From Rubrivivax sp. (lineage in GTDB: Bacteria; Pseudomonadota; Gammaproteobacteria; Burkholderiales; Burkholderiaceae): a DNA stretch of 64,000 nt. This document shows, piece after piece, positions 17,706-25,772 of the stretch. The DNA is taken from assembly GCA_016790225.1 (NCBI GenBank), contig JAEUOZ010000007.1, positions 102,382-166,381 of the forward strand, written 5' to 3'. The position numbers and the translations under genes were made by a program. The notes below the pieces were generated by a model. That model did no database searches. It was not told the DNA's origin and saw only the letters and a list, made by a program, of their open reading frames with translations. Within the stretch, counting starts at the first letter, position 1; every line of letters begins with the position of its first letter.

Positions 17706-17913
17706 TTGGCGGATTGGCCACCTACCCAAGCCGCCGATCTGCAGACGTGCCAATTGACCCGGTGGCCCAGTGCCCCAGTGGCCACTTGGCCAAACCGCCC
17801 AGTGGCCAGGCAGTCGACTGGCCGAGTAGCCCAGCTGCCGAGTCGCCAAGCTGGCGCGTGGCCGCCCCGCCGAGTAGCCGAGTAGCCGAGTGGCCGAGCT
17901 GTGCGTTGGCCGC
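17706..17913. repeat. Phase-locked array of about 26 degenerate 8-bp units (consensus GTGGCCGA)
   Basis: From 17706 to 17913 the sequence can be cut into consecutive 8-mers without a break in register. Late units are clean (GTAGCCGA at 17874 and 17882, GTGGCCGA at 17890); earlier ones diverge but keep the GCC core and final A (GTGGCCCA, GTGCCCCA, GTCGCCAA, CTGGCCGA). An 8-bp period cannot be codon structure, so it is taken as noncoding. It sits between a PEP-CTERM gene and the wecG-like gene. Many units carry TGGCC and can pair with each other. Confidence 0.75.
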
Positions 17914-17986
17914 GGCCTTCACGGCTGCCGCCCGCGAGATCCGGCACTCCGATGTGAAAGCTGCGTTGCACGTCGCAGTGACCCAT

Positions 17987-18025
17987 ACCCCCGATTCGCG
18001 GGGTCTGCCCCCCGATGCCGGGGGC
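17987..18025 (+). promoter_or_regulatory. Tandem GC palindromes upstream of the wecG-like gene
   Basis: ACCCCCGATTCGCGGGGT (17987-18004) and GCCCCCCGATGCCGGGGGC (18007-18025) have centres about 20.5 bp apart, the same spacing as the pair at 16643-16681. They lie 115-153 bp before the transferase gene. No convincing -24/-12 element was found downstream. Confidence 0.55.
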
Positions 18026-18139
18026 GTCCTGCGAACTGCCGGAAGCGGATTCCTCGAATACTCGTCACCTGAACAAAAAGAACGCTGAGCACCGTGTTCT
18101 CTTCAGGGGGCTGGCTCTTCAGCAAGGCAAAGGCTGCAC

Positions 18140-19015
18140 ATGAATCCCATTCGACATCGAGCTGCCGTCATTTCAACTCAGGTTGACGTGCTCGCTTGGG
18201 ACGAAGCGATTCACCGCATCTCTTCCTGGGGGCGGGCGCATGAGTCGCGCTACGTCTGCTTCAGCAATGTGCACTCGGCCGTGACGGCGGCCTTTGACGC
18301 CCGCTTCTCTGCGGTGATCAACGACAGTGACATGTGCACGTCCGATGGCGCGCCCATCACCTGGATGATTCGCCAGCTGGGCGCGCCCCAGCAACCGCGG
18401 CTGAACGGTCCTGATCTGATGTGGCGCTACCTGGCTTCCGAGTCCAGGCGCGGCGGCAAGGTCTACTTCTACGGCAGTACGCCAGACACGCTCAAGCTGC
18501 TCAAGGCACGCGTCGAGTCGGAGTTTCCCGGTCTTCAGGTGGTTGGCTGCTACTCGCCGCCTTTCCGCCCGGCAAGTGCCGTCGAGGACAACGAAGACGT
18601 TGAACGCATCAACGCCTCCGGCGCCGAGGTGGTGTTCATTGGTCTGGGCTGCCCCAAGCAAGAAGTCTGGATGTCTGAACATCGCGGCCGAATCAAGGCC
18701 GTCATGATCGGTGTCGGCGCCGCCTTCGACTTTCACGCTGGTGTCAAGACACGCGCGCCGGAGTGGATGCAGTCAGCCGGTCTGGAGTGGGCCTATCGGC
18801 TCGCACAAGAGCCCAAGCGGCTGTGGCGCAGGTATCTGTTCACCAACATTCCGTTCCTGCTCATGGGCGGCGCGCAGTGGATCTCGTCGCGCCTGACCGG
18901 TGCGAGGCCTGCCGCCTTCCCGGCCCGCGCTGCGGCGACTCACGCCCACAACCCCTACGCGCCCGCCGAGACCCGCGTCACGGGTGAGTTTGCCGAGAGC
19001 CGATTCAGGCTCTGA
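18140..19015 (+). CDS. WecG/TagA/CpsF-family glycosyltransferase
   Basis: A 291-aa GT26-type enzyme that adds the second sugar, typically N-acetylmannosamine(uronate) or similar, to a lipid-linked first sugar at the inner membrane. Typical blocks are seen: VCFSNVHSAVTAAFD, MCTSDGAPITWMIRQLG, RLNGPDLMWRYL, VYFYGSTPDTLKLL, VVFIGLGCPKQEVWM, and IGVGAAFDFHAGVKTRAPEWMQ near the C-terminal part. The last 45 residues are a variable tail. It stands alone between PEP-CTERM genes but has paired CCCC/GGGG palindromes upstream like them, so it probably serves the same exopolysaccharide. Confidence 0.92.
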   Translation: MNPIRHRAAVISTQVDVLAWDEAIHRISSWGRAHESRYVCFSNVHSAVTAAFDARFSAVINDSDMCTSDGAPITWMIRQLGAPQQPRLNGPDLMWRYLASESRRGGKVYFYGSTPDTLKLLKARVESEFPGLQVVGCYSPPFRPASAVEDNEDVERINASGAEVVFIGLGCPKQEVWMSEHRGRIKAVMIGVGAAFDFHAGVKTRAPEWMQSAGLEWAYRLAQEPKRLWRRYLFTNIPFLLMGGAQWISSRLTGARPAAFPARAAATHAHNPYAPAETRVTGEFAESRFRL

Positions 19016-19402
19016 TCCGCCGGCCTGGGCTCTCCCGGGCTCAAGTGCGCCCCACTCGCGCCTCACTCGCGCCCCACTCACGATCAGGCGCGAAGATCGA
19101 GTGCTGCAGGCGCTGCAAGCGCGTCTTGCGACTGCGCGTCGTGAGCGCATCTTGTGACCGAGCCGTGTGACCGTGTGTCGTGTGAGTGTGACCGTGTGGC
19201 GTGAGCGCGCGGTGTGATCGCTCGTCTTGAGCGCTCCATGCCGTACCCACGGATCGGAGCTCCTCAGCGCATCATGCCGACCGCATGAGCCTGGCCAGTG
19301 CGCCTTTCCTTTGCAAGCTGGTAGTCGCGACCTGACTGCGGAGATAGCAGATCGGCCGTGACTGCCTCGTGCCGCCTGAGCGGCTGCTGGAAAACGGTGG
19401 CC
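19016..19402. other. Intergenic region with short tandem repeats
   Basis: No gene seen. It holds three 11-bp units GCGCCCCACTC, GCGCCTCACTC, GCGCCCCACTC at 19047-19079. A GTGTGACC/GTGTGAGT-rich stretch of simple-sequence character follows at about 19145-19240. The rest has no recognisable structure. It separates the wecG-like gene from the convergent PEP-CTERM gene. Confidence 0.6.
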
Positions 19403-19430
19403 AAAAAAAAGAGCCAGCTGCGCTGGCTCT
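19403..19430 (-). terminator. Rho-independent terminator of the PEP-CTERM gene
   Basis: On the minus strand a perfect hairpin (AGAGCCAGC, loop GCA, GCTGGCTCT; bases 19430-19410) is followed by eight T residues (19410-19403). It lies about 70 bp after the PEP-CTERM stop. Confidence 0.9.
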
Positions 19431-19496
19431 CACATGGTCCCGGGGCTTCCGGGATCTCGGGCCTTGGCCCGAGACCGGATCAGAACTCGAGGGGTT

Positions 19497-20198
19497 TCAG
19501 ACCGTGCGACGGCGGCGGGCCATCACGCCCAGAACGCCCAGGCCGGCCAGCGCCAGTGCAATGGCGGAAGGCTCGGGAACGGCATCGGTGATCGTGAGGT
19601 TGGTGACAACCATGTTTTCACCAGCTTCCAGACCCGACACGCGCATGCCCATGCGGGTCAGGGAAGAGAAGGAACCGGGCTGCGTGTTGACGATCAGATC
19701 CGGATTCGTATAGTTCGTCTTCTCCGCCATCGTGGGGTTCACCCAGAACGCGGCGCGATCGAAGTTGCCTGCACCGCCGGGGCCGGTGGACTTGAAGAAG
19801 TAAGCAAACAGGTTGGCCGACGTCGTGAAGGGGACCGAAGCGAACGGACCGGAAAGACCGCCCGTACTGATGTAGTAATCAGCGCCAGCGGGGCCCATGT
19901 TGTAGCGCAGGCCCAGGTTGACGCCTTGCGTGAACGGGATGGGCGACGTGCCGTTGTCCATCCACAGGGTGAACAGGTCACCGAAGTCATTGGCCGGGAA
20001 AGTGGGATTGTTGAAAGTCAACGTGAAGTCAACCGTCAGCTGATCCACAGCCGGGCCGCCCGCGAACGGCGTCAGGAAATTCGACGCACCCGTGGTCAGC
20101 GGCCCCGTGTTGGCCACGGAAACATAGGTGGTGGCCGCTTGGGCCCATCCGGCGGCCAGCAGTGCGCCGGTCATCGCAATCTTGTTCAGCATTCTCAT
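19497..20198 (-). CDS. PEP-CTERM sorting-domain protein
   Basis: A 233-aa secreted protein with a signal peptide (MRMLNKIAMTGALLAAGWAQA), a beta-rich body of about 180 residues with many Thr, Asn, Gly and Phe, and the C-terminal signal VPEPSAIALALAGLGVLGV then ARRRR. The sorting tail is nearly identical to that of the protein at 16892, which suggests the same exosortase. GAGAGGG upstream of the ATG is a good ribosome binding site. A strong terminator follows, so it is monocistronic. The body fold is not recognised. Confidence 0.9.
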   Translation of the reverse strand: MRMLNKIAMTGALLAAGWAQAATTYVSVANTGPLTTGASNFLTPFAGGPAVDQLTVDFTLTFNNPTFPANDFGDLFTLWMDNGTSPIPFTQGVNLGLRYNMGPAGADYYISTGGLSGPFASVPFTTSANLFAYFFKSTGPGGAGNFDRAAFWVNPTMAEKTNYTNPDLIVNTQPGSFSSLTRMGMRVSGLEAGENMVVTNLTITDAVPEPSAIALALAGLGVLGVMARRRRTV

Positions 20199-20294
20199 CG
20201 CATACCCTCTCTTGTTGAGTCGTTCCGCCTCGCCTCATTGGCGGTTGGGACGAGCACACTCTATTGCGATTGCGTGGCATGGTGCACACCTGCG

Positions 20295-20346
20295 GCCCCC
20301 GTGGTCACGGGGTCGTCACGACAAAACGATGACCCCTCTATGGGGG
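20295..20346. promoter_or_regulatory. GC palindrome pair between divergent PEP-CTERM and glycosyltransferase genes
   Basis: CCCCGTG-GT-CACGGGG at 20297-20312 is a perfect 7-bp inverted repeat; a second, weaker site ACCCCTCTATGGGGG lies at 20332-20346. Centres are about 35 bp apart, wider than the pairs at 16.6 and 18.0 kb. The pair is about 97-150 bp upstream of the minus-strand PEP-CTERM gene and over 400 bp from the plus-strand glycosyltransferase. Confidence 0.5.
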
Positions 20347-20707
20347 ATTCACCTTTGAACGGGTGGACAAGGCGCTCGCGGTGTCACATTTCTTGGCACG
20401 CAAGACGCAGCGCACGATCCTTTCGACTCGCGTGCCGAGACATCTGGCCCGCGCCAAGCCGATCCTTGCAGTCCCTGGCACCTCGTGAGCGCCGCCAGCA
20501 CGGCCGCGGTGCGCCACGGCGCTCGGGTTTGGTGAGCCCATCACCAGTGCCGTCCCCCTAAGGCAGTGCTCCGCGGGCCGTTTGCTCGGCGCTGACGGGA
20601 ATTGCCGGCGAAAATGTGACGCCATCAAGAATCATTTCGGTTACCGCTTGATGACACGGTTCGGCCTGATCGGCCCGCATGGTCATCTTGAGCTTCGGGC
20701 TCCTCTG

Positions 20708-20743
20708 CCAACGATTCCAACGATTCCAACGATTCCAACGATT
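20708..20743. repeat. Tandem repeat, four exact copies of CCAACGATT
   Basis: Four perfect 9-bp copies ending 10 bp before the start codon of the GT2 gene. They would lie in its leader and occupy the ribosome-binding region, where no Shine-Dalgarno sequence is visible. Copy number change could alter translation. The frame through the repeat is open, so it could also be read as an N-terminal extension with a Phe-Gln-Arg repeat. Confidence 0.85.
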
Positions 20744-20753
20744 TTCGGTACGC

Positions 20754-21575
20754 ATGAAGCCCACTATCGCGCTGGTGACCTGTTCCTTCCAGCAAGCCAG
20801 ATACCTTGACGCGACGATCCGCTCGGTGCTGGATCAGCGCTACGAGCCGCTGGAGTACGTCATCATGGACGGGGGTTCACGTGATGGCAGCGTCGACATC
20901 ATTCGCCGCCATGCACCGCGGCTGGCCGGGTGGGTCAGCGAGAAGGACGCAGGGCAGACGGACGCCCTGATCAAGGGCTTCGCCCGGACCCGAGGCGAGA
21001 TCATGGGGTGGCTCTGCTCGGATGATCTGCTCCTGCCGGGCGCGCTGGAGCGGGTTGCGAGCTTCTTCCAATCGCATCCCGACGTGGGCGCCTTCTATGG
21101 CGATTCCATCTGGATCGATCAGTTCGGCGGCGTGATACGGCCAAAGCGCGAGGTTTCCTTTCGGCGCTTTCCTTTCTTGTTCGATCACAACCACGTGCCC
21201 CAGCCATCGATGTTCTGGCGCCGTTCGCTGTATGAGCGCGTGGGTGGCCTGGATCCTCAGTTCAATCTGGCGATGGATACCGATCTCTGGGAGCGGTTCT
21301 CCCGGGCCGGGCGCATCGAGCACCGCAGCGTCTACCTGTCCTGCATGCGCTACTACCCGGAGCAGAAGACGCGCGCCCTCAAGCCGGCGGCCCGGGTGGA
21401 AGACGCCCGGATCCGCAGCCGTTCACCGCTGGGCAGGCTCAAGGCCCTTCAACCTGTGCTGTACCCCTTGGCCAAGGCCAGCCGGGTCGTGGAGAAGGCC
21501 TTGACGGGAGGCTACGTCTCGAAGATTGACGAAGAGATCCTGGGTTCCTTGCAGAGCTACCGAATCCCGGCATGA
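20754..21575 (+). CDS. Family 2 glycosyltransferase
   Basis: A 273-aa GT-A fold enzyme for exopolysaccharide assembly on the cytoplasmic membrane face. It has the N-terminal IALVTCSFQQARYLDATIRSV start, YVIMDGGSRDGS (nucleotide binding), EKDAGQTDALIKGF, and the metal-binding WLCSDDLLLPGAL. ATG 20754 starts exactly at the family N terminus; the open frame runs 25 codons further up through the CCAACGATT repeat and is judged unlikely. The stop overlaps the next gene start (ATGA). The sugar donor is unknown. Confidence 0.88.
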   Translation: MKPTIALVTCSFQQARYLDATIRSVLDQRYEPLEYVIMDGGSRDGSVDIIRRHAPRLAGWVSEKDAGQTDALIKGFARTRGEIMGWLCSDDLLLPGALERVASFFQSHPDVGAFYGDSIWIDQFGGVIRPKREVSFRRFPFLFDHNHVPQPSMFWRRSLYERVGGLDPQFNLAMDTDLWERFSRAGRIEHRSVYLSCMRYYPEQKTRALKPAARVEDARIRSRSPLGRLKALQPVLYPLAKASRVVEKALTGGYVSKIDEEILGSLQSYRIPA

Positions 21576-22774
21576 GGGCACTTGAGCTCAGGGAAGACTG
21601 GCAGCTGCTGCAGCAGGCGCTCCAGCGCCAAGGAACCGGCCCTGCCAGCGCTGCGGCGCCGTGGCTGTGTGCCTTGCCTGGCATGAAAAAGCCGGTTCTG
21701 GTGCGTGAGGGCTCTCGGGTGCCGGCGGGCATGCTCGCCACCTTCCTGCGCGCACGGTGGCGATGCCGCGCCGCAAGAGGCCTGCGCCTGGCCCCCGTCG
21801 CGCTGAGGCGCCTCATCGTGCCGCGGCTGAAGTCGCAGCCCGGAGCGGAAGCCAGCCTGCAGCTGGCGTTGCCGGATCCTGCCTGGGGCAGGCCCGCCTT
21901 GATGTATTTCGGTTCGCGCGGACCGCTGCAGAAGGTCACGGTCCTGCTTCTTCAGCCAGACGGCAAGCAAGCCTGGGTTAGCAAGATTGCCTTGCGCTCC
22001 AGCGCCGATGCGTCGGTGGAAAATGAAGCGAACTGGCTGAGGCGACTCCAGGACATCAAGAGCCTTCGAGATGCCTTGCCAGAACTGGTGTCGCAAGGGC
22101 TGCTGCCGTCGGGCCGGAGCTATCTCACCGTGAGCGCCTGGCAGATGGGCGGTGCGTCGCTGGCCTTCACGGCCGCACATGGCGCGTTCCTGGCTGCCTT
22201 GTGTGCAGAGACTCTGCAGTGGCAGCGCTGGGCAGATCATCCGCTGCGGCACCGTCTGGCGGCCGAGATCGCCAGACTCCAGGCGCGATCGGCAGTCTCC
22301 GAGATCCGCCTTCTCGCTGAAGCGTGGCAGAACCTCCTGAGCGAAGCCGATGATCAGCGGCGCATGCCGTCCTGCGTGGTTCACGGTGACTTTGCGCCCT
22401 GGAATACCAGTCGGCACGTTCATGATGGCGCGGAGCAGCTGCGGGTCTTCGACTGGGAGTACGCGCATGATGGTGGCTCTCCGCTGACGGACTTCTTCCA
22501 CTTCCATCTCATCCAGCTGGCGCTCAATCGGGCTGACGGCCCTCACCTGGGACACCAGCTGGAGACGGTCATACTGCCCGCAGCCCAGCGTCAGCTGGTC
22601 GCATCCCTCGGTGCCGAGTCAGGCCAGGTGCAGGCCGCATTGGCGTGGTACCTGAAGCTCTATCTGATCGAAACGCTGTCGTTCTATCTGACCCACTCTG
22701 ACGATCTGTCGGTCGAGCACAGCATCGTCACGGGCTATGCCACGCTCCTGCGTCGCTGCCTGGCCCGCTCATGA
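21572..22774 (+). CDS. Aminoglycoside phosphotransferase-fold kinase in exopolysaccharide operon
   Basis: A 400-aa protein whose C-terminal half carries APH/choline-kinase motifs: VVHGDFAPWNTS (catalytic Asp and Asn) and FDWEYAHDGGSPLTDFF (metal-binding Asp). The first 140 residues show no motif I recognise. It overlaps the preceding glycosyltransferase stop and precedes another glycosyltransferase, so it probably phosphorylates a sugar, lipid carrier or glycan in this pathway. Antibiotic resistance is unlikely given the context. No membrane segments are seen. Confidence 0.7.
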   Translation: MRALELREDWQLLQQALQRQGTGPASAAAPWLCALPGMKKPVLVREGSRVPAGMLATFLRARWRCRAARGLRLAPVALRRLIVPRLKSQPGAEASLQLALPDPAWGRPALMYFGSRGPLQKVTVLLLQPDGKQAWVSKIALRSSADASVENEANWLRRLQDIKSLRDALPELVSQGLLPSGRSYLTVSAWQMGGASLAFTAAHGAFLAALCAETLQWQRWADHPLRHRLAAEIARLQARSAVSEIRLLAEAWQNLLSEADDQRRMPSCVVHGDFAPWNTSRHVHDGAEQLRVFDWEYAHDGGSPLTDFFHFHLIQLALNRADGPHLGHQLETVILPAAQRQLVASLGAESGQVQAALAWYLKLYLIETLSFYLTHSDDLSVEHSIVTGYATLLRRCLARS

Positions 22775-22832
22775 GGAGTTTCTGCCGCTCCCGGACGCGA
22801 ATCCCGCAACGCCCAGCGCGTGGGGTCGTCTC

Positions 22833-24023
22833 ATGAGCTCGTCCCCGCTGCACATTCTCGTGATCCACGGTGCCTACCAGCACCGTGGCGGCGAAGACAG
22901 CGTCGTCGATTCAGAGATCGAACTGCTCAAGGCACATGGGCACCGCGTGAGCGTCATGATGCGCAGCAACGACGAGGTCCAGTCTCTCTCGCGCCTGCAG
23001 CTGCTGGGCAAGACCTTCTGGGCCAGAGACTCGGCGGAGCAGCTGCTGCGGGCGTGCGAGGAGCCATCGCGGGTGGACGTGATCCATGCGCACAACACCT
23101 TTCCCCTGATCTCTCCTTCGGTGTACTGGGCGGCTGCCAGGCGTCGCATTCCTGTTGTCCAGACCTTGCACAACTTTCGGCTGCTGTGCCCTCAGGCCAT
23201 GTTCCTGCGCGAAGGCAAGGTCTGCGAGGACTGCCTGGGTCAGGTGCCTTGGCGCGGGGCTGTCAGGGGCTGCTATCGCGACTCCAGGGCGGCTTCCAGT
23301 GCTTTGGCCGGCATGCTCACCCTGCACCGCGCCATCGGCACCTGGCAACACAAGGTGACGCGGTACATCGCGCTCAACGAGTTTTGCCGGCGCAAGTTTG
23401 TCGAGGGTGGGCTGCCGGCGTCTCGCGTGGTGGTCAAGCCGAACTTTGTCGAGTTTGATGGGCCGGCCCCTTCCGGAGCACGTGAAGGCTTGTTGTACGT
23501 GGGCCGTCTGTCGCAGGAAAAGGGCATCGATGCCCTGGTTGGCGCGTTGGCTCGTCTGCCCGAGGGCTGCCTGCGGGTGGCGGGCGCGGGGCCTTTGGCC
23601 ACGGCCTTCGAGGGCCTCGTGGCGCCGCAGCGGATGCTGGGAAACATCAGCCAGATCAGCGTGCGCGAAGAGATGAGCCGCTCTCTGGCCCTGGTCTTGC
23701 CGAGCATCTGGTACGAGAACTTTCCCCGCACGCTGGTCGAAGCGTTTGCCTGCGGATTGCCGGTGATCGCCAGCCGATTGGGCGCACTGGCAGAACTGGT
23801 CGAGGACGGTGTCACCGGTCTCCTGGTGCGGCCCTCAGATCCGGCGGATCTCGCGGAAAAGATGCAGTGGGCGCTCCAGCATCCGGACCAGATGAAACAG
23901 ATGGGCCACAACGCCCGAAGGCGCTTCGAGTCCGACTACGGATCCCGCCGCAACCATGAGCTGCTGATGCGCATCTATGCCGACGCCATGGCTGAAACGC
24001 GCGCCATGGCCTCCATCAGCTGA
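22833..24023 (+). CDS. Family 4 glycosyltransferase
   Basis: A 396-aa GT-B enzyme. The N-terminal domain opens with LHILVIHGAYQHRGGEDSVVD; the C-terminal domain has YVGRLSQEKGIDALVGAL and the donor-binding ENFPRTLVEAFACGLPVIASRLGALAELVEDGVTG. A cysteine-containing CEDCLG segment lies in the first half, as in several EPS GT4 enzymes. ATG 22833 is chosen because the family N terminus begins there; the frame is open 32 codons earlier. It is the third gene of a plus-strand glycosylation operon, 58 bp after the kinase-fold gene. The donor sugar is unknown. Confidence 0.9.
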   Translation: MSSSPLHILVIHGAYQHRGGEDSVVDSEIELLKAHGHRVSVMMRSNDEVQSLSRLQLLGKTFWARDSAEQLLRACEEPSRVDVIHAHNTFPLISPSVYWAAARRRIPVVQTLHNFRLLCPQAMFLREGKVCEDCLGQVPWRGAVRGCYRDSRAASSALAGMLTLHRAIGTWQHKVTRYIALNEFCRRKFVEGGLPASRVVVKPNFVEFDGPAPSGAREGLLYVGRLSQEKGIDALVGALARLPEGCLRVAGAGPLATAFEGLVAPQRMLGNISQISVREEMSRSLALVLPSIWYENFPRTLVEAFACGLPVIASRLGALAELVEDGVTGLLVRPSDPADLAEKMQWALQHPDQMKQMGHNARRRFESDYGSRRNHELLMRIYADAMAETRAMASIS

Positions 24024-24057
24024 TTCGCTCAGTGCCTGTGCATGCTGCAGGCCGGAA

Positions 24058-25761
24058 TCACTGTCGCGGACCTGGGCCAGACCCCGTTGCACTGGCCACC
24101 GTCGAAGCATTGAGCACCGCAGCGGGCACGAGGTAGTCGGCCGTCAGCGCCTTGAGTTCCGCCCAGGGGACCGCGACCGCGGTACTGGACGAGCGCAGGT
24201 GGTTGGTCACGGTCGGCGACGGTTCGGCCCTGTACTGGCGTGAGCTCAAGTCAGCGCCAAAACTGCGCTGCCAGTCCGTGAAGGTCTTGCGGTCGCCTGA
24301 GACCTTGGGCCAGCCCATCGAGTAGCGCGCCGGCATCGACCCAGATTCGACCAGGGCATTCCAATCGGTGTTGGGGGTGTACTCCGGACCGGGCAGCACC
24401 AGGGCGGAACCCTTGTTCCATGCCACCAGGTTGCCCATGACCTTGATGCGGAAGGGACGGAAGTCAAGCTCGCCGCTGCCTTGCGCCGCTCTTTCCTTGA
24501 CGACGGCGATGCCCTCCAGCCCGTTGCCGGCGGAGAAGTTGTGGACGATATCGACGCTGTGCGAATCAACCACGTAGATCCCTCGTTGACCATTGCCGTA
24601 GCTGCGGTTGTCGGCAATCGTGGCGCGCGAACTGGCCTCGTACTGGATGCCGAAGCCGGAGTTGAAGGCCGTGGTGTTCGTGGCGATCAAGTTGCCTTCG
24701 TTGCCCCAGTCGAACCAGATGCCGTCGCCTCGGTTGGCGCTGACCAGGTTGCGCTCCACCCGTGAATCCCGAAGGCCGCCGTCGCCGGTGAACTTCATGC
24801 CGCCGGCCTCCCACCATTTGTTGAAACCCCGCGTGTTGTTGTTGCGCACCAGGTTGTCGCGGATCGCGATGTTGCGCCCGCGCGCCCCGATGCCCAGCTG
24901 GCCGCACTGATCAAAGGAACTGCGCCGCACCTCGGAGTCATCAGCATTCAGCGACAGACACTTGCCGTCGGCCAGCCGCACCTTGATGCCTTCAACGAGT
25001 ACGCGCGAGCCCTTGATGGCCACCGCGCCACGCCGAGACGTGGTGGTCGTGTTCGAGTGCTCAAAGCTGAGGTTGCGGATCGTCAGATCGGCCACGTCGT
25101 CGGCCAGCAGCAGGTGCGGGGTCTGGCTGACCTCGATGTTGCTGCCATCGACAAGCGCAACGGCACTGCGCACAAAGAGCGTCGCAGAAGCCCGGTTGTA
25201 GTGGAAGGAGCCTTCGACCAGCCTGGATTGATCGCCCTTCACGCGGGCGGGCCAGATGCCACCCTGGCTCTGATGCAAGGCAGCCAGCTCGTGGTTGGCC
25301 ACTTCCGGGAAGCCGCCGAAGATGGTGCCGCCGATCTGCGCGAGTGCCCGTCCCCCCACGAAGACCTGCTGGGGCTCGGTCTGCAGAGCGATCGACAGCA
25401 CACCCTGGCTCGACTTCTGCCAGCCGGACAGGATTGCAGACCCCTTGATGAGGACTTCGCCGCCGGTACCCAGCCGCTCGATGACCGTCCTCGTGGAGGA
25501 ATTCCAGGCACGGCGCGGCAGAACGAGAGGCTCACGGTAGACGCCGCGGGCGATGCGCAGCGTGTCTCCGGGCTGAAGACGTCGCGCTGCTTCGGCCAGG
25601 CTTCGCAGCGGCGTGCTCGCATTGCCCGGGCCCGTGTCGCTGGCCCGCGCGGAGGACGGATCCACGATCCACACCGCAGCCGAGCTGGGCGTGCTGGTGC
25701 AGCCCGCCAGCAGTGCCAGCGAGGCCAGGACTGTGCACAGGGGCTTGGCAGTGAGCGTCAC
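24058..25761 (-). CDS. Right-handed parallel beta-helix lipoprotein
   Basis: A 567-aa lipoprotein. The signal peptide ends in the lipobox LLAGC (Cys21). The first domain (WIVDPSSARASDTGPGNASTPLRSLAEA, then LQPGDTLRIARGVYRE) is the N-terminal cap typical of parallel beta-helix carbohydrate enzymes. A long series of beta-helix turns follows (NLSFEHSNTTTTSRRG, NIAIRDNLVRNNNTRGF, SVDIVHNFSAGNGLEG). Such proteins near polymerase and flippase genes are usually polysaccharide lyases, epimerases or binding proteins in the periplasm or outer membrane. It is last in a minus-strand operon. The catalytic residues are not identifiable. Confidence 0.82.
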   Translation of the reverse strand: MTLTAKPLCTVLASLALLAGCTSTPSSAAVWIVDPSSARASDTGPGNASTPLRSLAEAARRLQPGDTLRIARGVYREPLVLPRRAWNSSTRTVIERLGTGGEVLIKGSAILSGWQKSSQGVLSIALQTEPQQVFVGGRALAQIGGTIFGGFPEVANHELAALHQSQGGIWPARVKGDQSRLVEGSFHYNRASATLFVRSAVALVDGSNIEVSQTPHLLLADDVADLTIRNLSFEHSNTTTTSRRGAVAIKGSRVLVEGIKVRLADGKCLSLNADDSEVRRSSFDQCGQLGIGARGRNIAIRDNLVRNNNTRGFNKWWEAGGMKFTGDGGLRDSRVERNLVSANRGDGIWFDWGNEGNLIATNTTAFNSGFGIQYEASSRATIADNRSYGNGQRGIYVVDSHSVDIVHNFSAGNGLEGIAVVKERAAQGSGELDFRPFRIKVMGNLVAWNKGSALVLPGPEYTPNTDWNALVESGSMPARYSMGWPKVSGDRKTFTDWQRSFGADLSSRQYRAEPSPTVTNHLRSSSTAVAVPWAELKALTADYLVPAAVLNASTVASATGSGPGPRQ

Positions 25762-25772
25762 GGCGTTTCCTT

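Noticed and set aside
17706..17913. CRISPR array
   Set aside because: Units are 8 bp and contiguous with no spacers, and no cas genes are present.
17132..17986. Minus-strand frame across the end of the PEP-CTERM gene and the octamer array
   Set aside because: It is antisense to a gene with a signal peptide and sorting tail, and the 8-bp period would shift any reading frame.
17714..18088. Plus-strand frame through the octamer array as a small Pro/Ser-rich protein
   Set aside because: The repeat period of 8 is not a multiple of 3, so apparent peptide repeats arise from the DNA repeat in all frames.
20275..20291. GG-N10-GC element on the minus strand upstream of the PEP-CTERM gene as a sigma-54 promoter
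   Set aside because: Only the GG/GC and a few bases match, and the GC palindrome would lie only about 15 bp from it, too close for an enhancer.
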